A stretch of DNA of 11,271 bases from Candidatus Geoarchaeota archaeon (GTDB lineage: Archaea; Thermoproteota; Thermoprotei; Gearchaeales; WAQG01), in NCBI GenBank assembly GCA_015520395.1, contig WAQG01000153.1, positions 1 through 11,271 of the forward strand. The letters are read 5' to 3'. A program made the translations under genes and the position numbers. Shown here piece after piece: positions 1-5,695 of this stretch. The notes under the pieces are model-generated. The model was not told the DNA's origin. It searched no databases and saw nothing but the letters and a program-made list of their open reading frames with translations. Each line of letters opens with the position of its first letter. Position 1 is the stretch's first letter.

Positions 1-163
1 ATAATATCATAGATGTGGAATATAATATTGCTGATTCGATGTTTTAGGATTTATTGCGAGTTTTACCTTTGGCGATTATGTGGGTGATGTTTGTGGGATC
101 TTGCTTGATTGTTTGGATTGTCCTCTGGGTGTGGTTGGCGGCGGTGGTGTTTCCTTGGTGTTT
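1..163. other. AT/GT-rich stretch without a supportable gene
   Basis: The first about 60 bases are AT-rich and the next 100 are markedly T- and G-rich on the plus strand. The short reading frames here translate to low-complexity Gly/Val/Leu/Cys-rich sequence unlike a real protein. It is probably spacer or decayed coding sequence belonging to the gene remnant that follows. No promoter, RNA gene or repeat was recognised with confidence. Confidence 0.4.
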
Positions 164-396
164 TCGGTGAGACAAGTGTTAGGCTTGGCTCCGGCCTCCT
201 CGAGGAGCTTGACAGGAAGATTAGTGATGTGGCTAGGCTTAGGCCTGACCTCCTTAGGGAGAGGATGGTTAAGCTGATCTACACGGACTGCGCAACTTCC
301 CAGGCGTTGGAGGAGGCTAGGAGGAGGGGGGTATGGGTCTTGAACTGGAAGACTGATCTAACCCCCTTCGTCGTCCATAAGGTGAGGTCGACATAG
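164..396 (+). pseudogene. 3' remnant of an archaeal coiled-coil / PD-(D/E)XK-like (DUF3782-type) protein
   Basis: From about base 164 the frame reads like real protein: a charged helical segment (LLEELDRKISDVARL), then KLIYTDCATSQALEEARRRG and VWVLNWKTDLTP, ending at TAG 394-396. Upstream of this the same frame becomes low-complexity Cys/Gly/Trp-rich sequence with no convincing start, so the 5' part appears lost or scrambled. The surviving tail resembles, from memory, the C-terminal end of thermophilic archaeal proteins in which a coiled coil precedes a small nuclease-like domain (DUF3782 and relatives). In those proteins a strand such as VIYT is followed by a helix of the EARRRGVWLV type. 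The family name is an inference. An intact gene starting outside the window is excluded only if the frame upstream is really non-coding. The remnant lies about 60 nt before the dehydrogenase gene and probably plays no part in it. Confidence 0.45.
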
Positions 397-458
397 CTTT
401 ATGGTTGACGCCCTGGGTTTTTATTCCTGTAGTATCTGTTTTGGTTTTGGTGGCTGAT

Positions 459-1439
459 TTGGCGAGGGTTTTTGTTACGCGTAAGCTTCCTGGAGACGCC
501 CTTGATCGTTTAAGGGCTGAGTTCGACGTCGATGTTTGGGGCTTGGATAGGCCTCCGAGCAAGGCGGAGATCATTGAGAGGATTGGTGATGTTGAGGGGC
601 TTCTCTGCCTTCTTACCGAGAGGATTGACCGGGAGGTTATGGACGCTGCGCCCAGGCTTAGGGCTATTAGTAGCTATAGTGCTGGTCTCGACCACATAGA
701 CCTGGAGGAGGCGACTAGGAGGGGGATCATAGTCTCCTACACTCCTGGGGTTTTGACGGAGGCTGTGGCCGACCTGGCATGGGCGCTCCTCCTCTCCGTT
801 GCCCGTAGGATCGTTGAGGCGGATCGCGAGGTTAGGGGTGGTGGGTGGAGGGTTGGTTGGCATCCAACATACATGCTGGGCTCCAACGTCTATGGGAGGA
901 CTATCGGGATTGTTGGGATGGGCAGGATTGGGACTGCCGTGGCGAGGAGGGCTCGCGGCTTCAACATGAGGATACTGTACTACAGTCGGAGCCGCAAGCC
1001 CGAGGTTGAGAGGGAGCTCGGCGCCGTTTTCGTCGGTCTCGACGAGCTTTTAAAGGAGGCGGACTACGTCGTCCTCTCCGTATCGCTTAACAGGGAGACG
1101 TACAGGATGATTGGGGAGAGGGAGCTGAGGCTCATGAAGCCCTCCGCCTACCTCATAAACATCTCGAGGGGCGCCGTGGTCGACACCGAGGCTCTGGTCA
1201 AAGCCCTTAAGGAGGGGTGGATAGCGGGCGCCGGGCTGGATGTTTATGAGGAGGAGCCCCTACCAAAGGATCACCCGTTGACAAGGTTGAGGAACGTTGT
1301 TTTAACACCCCACATAGGAAGTGCGACCAGGGAGGTTAGGGAGAGGATGGCGGAGATAGCTGTTGAAAACCTGGTAAGGTCCCTGAGGGGCGAGATGCCC
1401 CTCTATCCGGCGAACCCCGAGGTGTTGGTGAGCGGCTAA
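459..1439 (+). CDS. gyaR: Glyoxylate/hydroxypyruvate reductase-type D-2-hydroxyacid dehydrogenase
   Basis: This predicted cytoplasmic enzyme reduces glyoxylate (and probably hydroxypyruvate) to the D-2-hydroxyacid using NAD(P)H. With the TTG start at 459 it has 326 residues and begins ARVFVTRKLPGDAL, matching the usual N-terminus of archaeal GyaR. The frame stays open upstream to a TTG at 405, but those 18 extra residues (TPWVFIPVV...) are hydrophobic and atypical. GTG 450 is another possible start. GGTGG at 449-453 could serve as a ribosome binding site for TTG 459. The Rossmann loop GMGRIG is at residues 153-158. The strand after it ends in YYSRSRKPE, with no acidic residue at its tip, which suggests NADP(H) use. 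The catalytic triad reads Arg237 (ISRGAVVD), Glu266 (YEEEP) and His285 (TPHIGSAT). Length and motifs are complete. Its stop overlaps the convergent winged-helix gene by 4 nt. Confidence 0.93.
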   Translation: MARVFVTRKLPGDALDRLRAEFDVDVWGLDRPPSKAEIIERIGDVEGLLCLLTERIDREVMDAAPRLRAISSYSAGLDHIDLEEATRRGIIVSYTPGVLTEAVADLAWALLLSVARRIVEADREVRGGGWRVGWHPTYMLGSNVYGRTIGIVGMGRIGTAVARRARGFNMRILYYSRSRKPEVERELGAVFVGLDELLKEADYVVLSVSLNRETYRMIGERELRLMKPSAYLINISRGAVVDTEALVKALKEGWIAGAGLDVYEEEPLPKDHPLTRLRNVVLTPHIGSATREVRERMAEIAVENLVRSLRGEMPLYPANPEVLVSG

Positions 1440-1714
1440 ACTTCGAAGCCGAAGGCCCTCATGAACTCCACTATTCTCTTCGCCTCACTTAGGAAATCCA
1501 GGCCCTGCCTTGTTATCCTGTACCTCACCCCCTCCTCCACCCTAACCTCCTCGACAAGCCCCATTTCAACAAGGCTGGCCAGGTACCTCTGGAGCCTGTC
1601 GTAGGAGAGGTTTGTCCCATACATTATCCTGGTCGGCTTCTCCTCCCCGCTAGCCAGAACCTCCAGAATGTTCACCACTATGCCCAGCCTAGACCTATAC
1701 CTCGGCTTCCTCAT
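1436..1714 (-). CDS. Winged helix-turn-helix regulator, ArnR1-like (HTH_45 type)
   Basis: A small (92-residue) predicted DNA-binding protein. The ATG at 1714 overlaps the TGA of the upstream membrane-protein gene as ATGA (1714-1711), implying translational coupling; this start is preferred over an in-frame ATG at 1747. The fold reads as: first helix RSRLGIVVNILEVLASGE, second helix PTRIMYGTNLSYDRL, recognition helix QRYLASLVEMGLVE, wing EVRVEEGVRYRITRQGLDFL, then a final helix EAKRIVEFMRAFGFEV. The TRIMYGTNLSY...YL..L...GL pattern is characteristic of the archaeal single-domain winged helix family PF14947, which includes the Sulfolobus regulator ArnR1. In that system a regulator is linked to membrane signalling; whether this one does the same is inference from its coupling to a polytopic membrane protein. 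Its target genes are unknown. It converges on the dehydrogenase gene with a 4-nt overlap. Confidence 0.85.
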   Translation of the reverse strand: MRKPRYRSRLGIVVNILEVLASGEEKPTRIMYGTNLSYDRLQRYLASLVEMGLVEEVRVEEGVRYRITRQGLDFLSEAKRIVEFMRAFGFEV

Positions 1715-2322
1715 CTCGACCGACCAGCCAGCCCAACCAAAACCCACAGGAGGAGCAGAAACCCGGCCAGCCTCGTCAGGCTGCCAACCAGGTAGGGCAG
1801 CCCGCTCTCGGAGAGTATGACGAGGAGGAAGGAGAGGTGGCTTATCGAGACCATGAGGAACCCAATTGCTACATAGAGGGTGGACATGCTCCTCGACTCC
1901 ATGAACGTTATGAAAACGGTGAACGTTATGTAGAGGGAGATCATGAACAGGATCATCTCGATGCTGGGGTTGAAGAGGATAGCCAGCGGGGGGATCGCTA
2001 GCAGGCTTGCCTCACCCTCGCCATGACTCTTGAAGTAGCTATACGCTATGAGGAGATAGGCAAGCACCATTATCGCGTTATTGGCCAACAGGCTCTCCCT
2101 AGTTAGGGTTAAGACGATCCGCCTCCCACCGAGCAGTGAAAACATGTAGACCGCCCTTGTCGTGAGGGCGACGCTGAGCAGGGTGAAACCGCTGCTCGTA
2201 TACCTGAGGAACCCGGCCCCCATCTTCGATGCCTTGTAGGAGAAGTAGGCAATTAGGATTGAGACAAATGCTGAGAACAGATTAACACCTGACTCAAAGA
2301 CGAAGACTTGGGTTGATGTCAT
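1711..2322 (-). CDS. Polytopic membrane protein coupled to a winged-helix regulator
   Basis: A 203-residue, strongly hydrophobic protein with no recognised family. I count about six to seven membrane helices: residues ~14-34, 42-65, 77-97, 104-119, 121-141, 146-169 and 174-200. Short loops lie between them, the longest carrying GGRRIVLTLTRES (~65-76) and FKSHGEGEA (~97-105). There is no obvious catalytic motif. The start is ATG 2322; an AT-rich element around 2351-2360 lies at about the right distance for a minus-strand box A. The stop overlaps the start of the winged-helix gene (ATGA), so both are probably made from one mRNA. The layout resembles a membrane sensor paired with a regulator, and the helix number is compatible with a 7TM-like sensor. 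No ligand-binding or kinase domain is visible, so that role is only inferred. Confidence 0.75.
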   Translation of the reverse strand: MTSTQVFVFESGVNLFSAFVSILIAYFSYKASKMGAGFLRYTSSGFTLLSVALTTRAVYMFSLLGGRRIVLTLTRESLLANNAIMVLAYLLIAYSYFKSHGEGEASLLAIPPLAILFNPSIEMILFMISLYITFTVFITFMESRSMSTLYVAIGFLMVSISHLSFLLVILSESGLPYLVGSLTRLAGFLLLLWVLVGLAGRSR

Positions 2323-2345
2323 GCCTCAGTGACCTTTCCAGGCCC

Positions 2346-2423
2346 ACTGAAATTAAGTTTTATGAATGAATTGTAAATACAAGTGGTGAGCTACCCTTAA
2401 TACAACGTACCGAAGACTAGGAG
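2346..2423. promoter_or_regulatory. Divergent promoter region between membrane-protein and OB-like genes
   Basis: The AT-rich element AATTAAGTTTTATGAATG (2351-2368) offers box A-like sequence on both strands. Read on plus it would start RNA near 2386, and on minus near 2329. The plus-strand gene has a clear Shine-Dalgarno AGGAG at 2419-2423, 6 nt before ATG 2430, so it probably has a leader of about 45 nt. CTTAATACAA near 2396-2405 is a second possible box A, which would give a leaderless RNA. Transcription starts are inferred from spacing only. Confidence 0.4.
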
Positions 2424-2429
2424 TCAGCC

Positions 2430-3131
2430 ATGATAGGTGGCAAGAAGGTTGCAGTTGTGATAATAGCCCTTATAATAATACTGAGCACCGCCTTCATATA
2501 CATTCAGACGGTCGAGTCGGCGTATGGAGAGAGAACACCGAGGAGACTCATAAGGATTAGGGCGACTGTTCTGGCGGTGAACGACACTGGAATGACCCTG
2601 CAGGCAGGCAACCGAACCTTCTTCACGACATGTGCTGGCGCCTGGGCCTACAGGATAGGGAACTCGACACCCCAGAGGGGCCGCTGGACAGACCTAAAAG
2701 ACTATTTCAGCGAGAATGACCTCATCGGGCTGCTTGCCGTCCCCCTAAGGGGCCGTGGAGCCGCCTACGCCCTGGCAATAAAGCATCCTGACAAGGATCT
2801 AACGATGGTCAGGGCGTGGCTCCTTAGGCTCAGGAGGGGGTCAGGTGTTGTCAGGGCGGCGGTTCCAGGCAAAGTCGTCTTCACGGGCAACCGGATAATG
2901 GTTGTTGCCCAGAGGACTGGCTTCGTTATAGGCATTGTGGCTGGAGAGTGGCGCGACATAGCCACGAACGAGACTGGGCCAGTAACCAAGTTTGTCAGCA
3001 GGGGAGACAGGGTTATCATCTTCGGCATGCTCGGAATAAAGGAGTTCAGGGGAATACACTTCCAGGTCATGTATGTTCAGAGAATACTGGATCGTACAAC
3101 CAACTCAACCTTGGTGAGGGCTAGCCGCTGA
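2430..3131 (+). CDS. Membrane-anchored or secreted protein with two OB-like repeats
   Basis: A 233-residue protein I do not recognise as a named family. Residues 6-26 (KKVAVVIIALIIILSTAFIYI) form an uncleaved signal anchor or signal peptide. The rest appears to be two related beta-rich units, at about residues 44-119 and 146-220. Both follow the order: strand-rich start (RATVLAVNDTGMTLQ / GKVVFTGNRIMVVAQ), an aromatic turn (GAWAYRIGNST / GEWRDIATNET), a helix-like stretch, then D-hydrophobic strand (NDLIGLLAVPLRGRG / DRVIIFGMLGIKEFRG) and a closing strand (AYALAIKH / HFQVMYVQRI). The pattern suggests OB-like barrels, as in periplasmic BOF/YgiW-type domains, but identity is not proven. Five N-x-T/S sequons (N51, N61, N78, N180, N225) fit an extracytoplasmic glycoprotein. 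AGGAG at 2419-2423 supports ATG 2430. It converges on the PhoU/TrkA_C gene with an 11-nt overlap. Confidence 0.7.
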   Translation: MIGGKKVAVVIIALIIILSTAFIYIQTVESAYGERTPRRLIRIRATVLAVNDTGMTLQAGNRTFFTTCAGAWAYRIGNSTPQRGRWTDLKDYFSENDLIGLLAVPLRGRGAAYALAIKHPDKDLTMVRAWLLRLRRGSGVVRAAVPGKVVFTGNRIMVVAQRTGFVIGIVAGEWRDIATNETGPVTKFVSRGDRVIIFGMLGIKEFRGIHFQVMYVQRILDRTTNSTLVRASR

Positions 3132-4338
3132 CCCACTCCTCCTCCTGGATCTCCTCGATCAGCTCCTCCCTATCCTCCTTTTTCTCAAGGCCCTCAACTA
3201 TGGGCTCGGACTCGGAGTAGTATTTGACTATGAGGATGTCGCCCTCCCTCACCCTGAAGTCCTTAGGCGGATCTATAAACCAGTCGTCGCCCCTCCTAAC
3301 CGCTAAGACCTGTATCCCCATGCTCCCATACCCGAGCTCCCCGAGCGTCAAGCCGTCATCCTCATGGTCCATCTCTATGACGCTTATCCTCTCAAGGCTC
3401 TCCCAAAGCACGTCTTCTATTATTGGGTGGGGCTCTAGCCCCTTGAGGAGAACCGAGGCTATCTCGCTGGCAGCGTCGGATATGTATTCGCTGGCGATAC
3501 CTATGTGTAGAAGCCCTATCTTCTCGGAAGCATCCAGGCCCTTCTCAGAGACTATGCTATATTCAAACTCCACGTAGAGCCTGTCCATGTACTCCTCAAG
3601 CTCCAGAACCCTCTCAGCAATATCGTCGCTCTTTGTGAGAAGCGCCGTGTAGGCGAGGTCAACCATCAGCTCAGCCGTCCTCTTAAGCCTCATGAGATCC
3701 TCGGCGATCTTTGTGAAGCCGCCGGGGGTGGGTTTGACTGCGAGGGGCTCCCTCCCACCCAGGGCGGCCTCAAGCCTCCCAACAGCCTCCCGAGCACCCC
3801 TAACTATAAGGACGTCGCCCACATCCACCTTGAAGTCCTCAGCGGGCTCCAGGAACCACTTCTCACCCCTCCTCACAGCAATAACGTCAACTATGGCGTC
3901 CAGGGCCCTTAGGATCTTCTTAAGCCTGCTCTTGGCCAGCCAGCTGGCCTCATCCACCCTGACGTGGGTCACTATCTCCTCGCTTGCTCCGAAGAGCCTC
4001 TCAGCAACCTCAGGCGAGAGTTTTATCTTGGAGGTCGCCACCTTGGCTATGTCGGCGGCGGCGTCGGAGATCTTGTTTGTGGCTGTCGCCAACTTGTGGA
4101 CGCTAACCATCTTCTGAGCATCAAATCTGCTTCTTGTTGCGAGGCTGGCCTGTATAGACAACAGCAGCTCCAGGTTATCCACCCTCTCCTCCAGCTTAAA
4201 GACCTCCTTGGCGAGCTCAACGTTGCCGTATAATACTGAGTGGTAGGCTAGGTCTATCATTAGGCTGGCAAGATCCTTCATCTCCTTCAGCAGCTCCTTT
4301 ACGGGGATCGGCCTATAAACCAGGTATCGTTCGCCCAA
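3121..4338 (-). CDS. Duplicated PhoU-like / TrkA_C (RCK_C) domain protein, COG3273-type
   Basis: A 405-residue cytoplasmic protein made of two copies of a PhoU-like helical domain plus a TrkA_C ligand-binding domain. PhoU-like units lie at about residues 13-104 and 208-300, each with the hallmark ISDAAADIA (90-98) or ISDAASEIA (286-294). TrkA_C units lie at about 110-195 and 305-385, each with VIAVRRGEKWFLEP (152) or VLAVRRGDDWFIDP (344) followed by a GDVLIV/GDILIV strand. The repeat period is about 192-196 residues. An acidic tail (EEIQEEE) closes the protein. This domain mix is known in archaea, often as about 200-residue proteins next to MgtE/SLC41-like cation transporters. A regulatory role in ion transport is therefore likely, but no transporter lies in this window. 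The start is TTG 4338, the only start between an in-frame TGA at 4347-4345 and the conserved YRPIPVKEL motif; GAAGGGAG sits directly against it, an unusually short spacing. Confidence 0.85.
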   Translation of the reverse strand: MGERYLVYRPIPVKELLKEMKDLASLMIDLAYHSVLYGNVELAKEVFKLEERVDNLELLLSIQASLATRSRFDAQKMVSVHKLATATNKISDAAADIAKVATSKIKLSPEVAERLFGASEEIVTHVRVDEASWLAKSRLKKILRALDAIVDVIAVRRGEKWFLEPAEDFKVDVGDVLIVRGAREAVGRLEAALGGREPLAVKPTPGGFTKIAEDLMRLKRTAELMVDLAYTALLTKSDDIAERVLELEEYMDRLYVEFEYSIVSEKGLDASEKIGLLHIGIASEYISDAASEIASVLLKGLEPHPIIEDVLWESLERISVIEMDHEDDGLTLGELGYGSMGIQVLAVRRGDDWFIDPPKDFRVREGDILIVKYYSESEPIVEGLEKKEDREELIEEIQEEEWVSG

Positions 4339-4539
4339 CTCCCTTCAGCCAAGTAATAGATAGTCAAAGGGCGAAAATAACCATTTCGCTCCACACAGCA
4401 CAAAGCCCACCTCAAACCACCAGACGCCCGACCGAGCTCACCCGCGGGACTGCCAGCCATCCAGTAGGTGATCCCACATATCGATAATGGGTAAGAGACC
4501 CATACCAACCCGTTTAGGATAAATCTCCAGGATAATCAC
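4339..4539. other. Intergenic region between divergent genes
   Basis: About 200 nt with no supportable gene. On the minus strand CTATCTATTAC (about 4353-4363) is box A-like, 20-26 nt before TTG 4338. On the plus strand TTTAGGATAAAT (4513-4524) is placed to drive a near-leaderless transcript of the gene starting at 4540. A perfect 6-bp dyad (4487-4503) lies just upstream of that plus promoter. The reading frames that cross the region look like noise. Confidence 0.45.
4487..4503. repeat. Perfect 6-bp inverted repeat ATGGGT-N5-ACCCAT
   Basis: ATGGGT (4487-4492) and ACCCAT (4498-4503) are perfect complements separated by AAGAG. The dyad ends about 10 nt before the TATA-like element at 4513-4524, a position expected for an activator or repressor site. 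It could also form a small RNA hairpin, but no T-run follows on either strand, which argues against a terminator. Confidence 0.4.
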
Positions 4540-5043
4540 ATGGATATGGGGTTCCCGCCTATGGGCGACGATGTGAGAAGGGTGATTGAAAGGCTTGGGT
4601 GGAGGGTCAGGTATGTCCCCCACGAGATCATCAAGGATTACCACGCCTGCTATAGGGTCATGTATAGAGGAAGCGTCATTTATCCTCCTGCCGCAGATAG
4701 GCTCGGCATCCCGTTAAATGAGGTATGGCTGTCTGAGAGGCTGAGGGGATACGAGGCCTATGTACTTTTCCACGAACTCCGAGAGATCCACTACAGATAC
4801 GAGGGCTACAGCGTTAGAGAAGCCCATCTCAGGGCTAGGATAGACGAGGCTCTGAGATACTGTAGTGATCCGAAATGGATGAGACATTTTAAGGAGTTCC
4901 CAGACTATACCCTGCCCCTTAGTTGCTTGAAGGAGCTGTGTGAGGCGATAGAGGGTGGCACGAAGGACAATAACCTGCTTTACAGGATATTGGCAAGCTG
5001 TATTAGACGCTGCAGCAACATATCTGCACCTCACAATGCCTAA
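4540..5043 (+). CDS. Unrecognised protein with HELREIH and EAH motifs (possible zincin-like fold)
   Basis: A 167-residue soluble protein with no signal peptide; I cannot assign a named family. Its core reads like a small metallopeptidase or zincin-like domain: a strand (VIYPPAADRLGIPLNEVWLS, about 46-65), then a helix containing VLFHELREIHYR (75-86), then GYSVREAHLRARIDEAL (89-105). His78, Glu79, Glu82, His84 and His96 are the candidate metal ligands. The motif is HExxE rather than the classical HExxH, so catalysis cannot be assumed. Six cysteines (C37, C108, C129, C134, C154 and C158), mostly in the C-terminal third, may be structural. ATG 4540 has a weak AGGA 6 nt or so upstream and a TATA-like element at 4513-4524; ATG 4546 or 4561 could also be used. 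Codon use matches its neighbours. Confidence 0.65.
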   Translation: MDMGFPPMGDDVRRVIERLGWRVRYVPHEIIKDYHACYRVMYRGSVIYPPAADRLGIPLNEVWLSERLRGYEAYVLFHELREIHYRYEGYSVREAHLRARIDEALRYCSDPKWMRHFKEFPDYTLPLSCLKELCEAIEGGTKDNNLLYRILASCIRRCSNISAPHNA

Positions 5044-5133
5044 ACTTGACACGCCTTGCTGATGGCAAGCTGATTATGCCTGAGGTGTGCTTAAACTGTT
5101 ATATCTGGCCTTGACCAAAAATCTTATAGGTTT

Positions 5134-5598
5134 ATGGGGGCCTTGGGTCGGTTAATCGTTAGAGCTGGATCTCTGAGGGATCTTATGGATGTTGTTAGGG
5201 TGGAGCATAGATGTTTCGGGCAGGAGGCCTATTCAACCACCACGCTGCTCCTACTTTTGAGTAGGTATGGAAGATTCTTCCTTGTTGCCGAGGTTGACGG
5301 GAGGGTTGTCGGCTATGCCTCCGCAACCCTTAGGGGTAAGGCCGGCCATCTAGTCTCAATAGCCGTTCTACCCGAGTTTAGGAGGTTAGGGATAGGGAAG
5401 GCGCTGCTAAAGGCCCTTCTAGAAAGGCTCAGGGAGGCTGGGGCGAGAAGCGTCACCCTTGAGGTGAGCGTAAGGAACAAGGCTGCCATCAACCTCTATT
5501 TAAAAATGGGGTTCAAAGCAGTGGGGAAGATAACGCGGTACTACCAGGACGGCTCAGACGCAATAATAATGGAGCTCAGCCTTGAAGGGGAGGGATAG
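5134..5598 (+). CDS. GNAT N-acetyltransferase, RimI/ArdI-type
   Basis: This cytoplasmic enzyme transfers acetyl from acetyl-CoA to an amine. Its closest resemblance is to archaeal RimI/Ard1 homologues, which acetylate protein N-termini. The 154 residues cover one GNAT domain. HLVSIAVLPEFRRLGIGKAL (72-91) is strand beta4 plus the acetyl-CoA pyrophosphate loop, with RRLGIG fitting the Q/RxxGxG/A motif. VTLEVSVRNKAAINLYLKMGF (107-127) is the following strand and helix with the conserved Asn and Tyr. YYQDGSDAIIMEL (136-148) is the C-terminal region typical of RimI/Ard1. ATG 5134 is given as the start. A box A-like element at about 5118-5128 lies so close that TTG 5143 (MGRLIVRAGS) is a realistic alternative for a leaderless mRNA. 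It sits 90 nt after the HELREIH gene and may or may not be cotranscribed. It converges on the FAD oxidoreductase gene. Confidence 0.88.
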   Translation: MGALGRLIVRAGSLRDLMDVVRVEHRCFGQEAYSTTTLLLLLSRYGRFFLVAEVDGRVVGYASATLRGKAGHLVSIAVLPEFRRLGIGKALLKALLERLREAGARSVTLEVSVRNKAAINLYLKMGFKAVGKITRYYQDGSDAIIMELSLEGEG

Positions 5599-5695
5599 CT
5601 AGGTGAACACCCAACACAATAGTGGGCTCTAGCCGTAAATTGGATTTTTAAGCTGTTTAAGCGGCTGTATTATGAGGTTTAGGGATTGGGGTTGT
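5599..5695. terminator. Convergent spacer with T-rich stop signal
   Basis: This 97-nt spacer separates two genes that point at each other. ATTTTTAAG at about 5644-5651 is a plausible T-rich archaeal terminator for the plus-strand acetyltransferase. AGCCG (5631-5635) and CGGCT (5662-5666) are complementary across a 26-nt loop containing it, but this is weak. No strong signal is visible for the minus-strand gene. Confidence 0.3.

Noticed and set aside
405..458. N-terminal extension of the dehydrogenase (TTG at 405), which looks like a membrane anchor
   Set aside because: The 18 residues are hydrophobic and absent from archaeal GyaR proteins, which begin at the VFVTRKLPG strand. The DNA is T-rich promoter-like sequence with a possible box A at 418-424, and TTG 459 has GGTGG upstream.
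3224..4117. Plus-strand frames across the PhoU/TrkA_C gene
   Set aside because: Ser/Thr/Pro-rich translations without domain features, antisense to a gene with clear duplicated domains.
5599..5695. Small RNA gene in the convergent spacer
   Set aside because: Only a weak 5-bp pairing and a short T-run are visible, with no promoter or recognised RNA motif such as C/D boxes.
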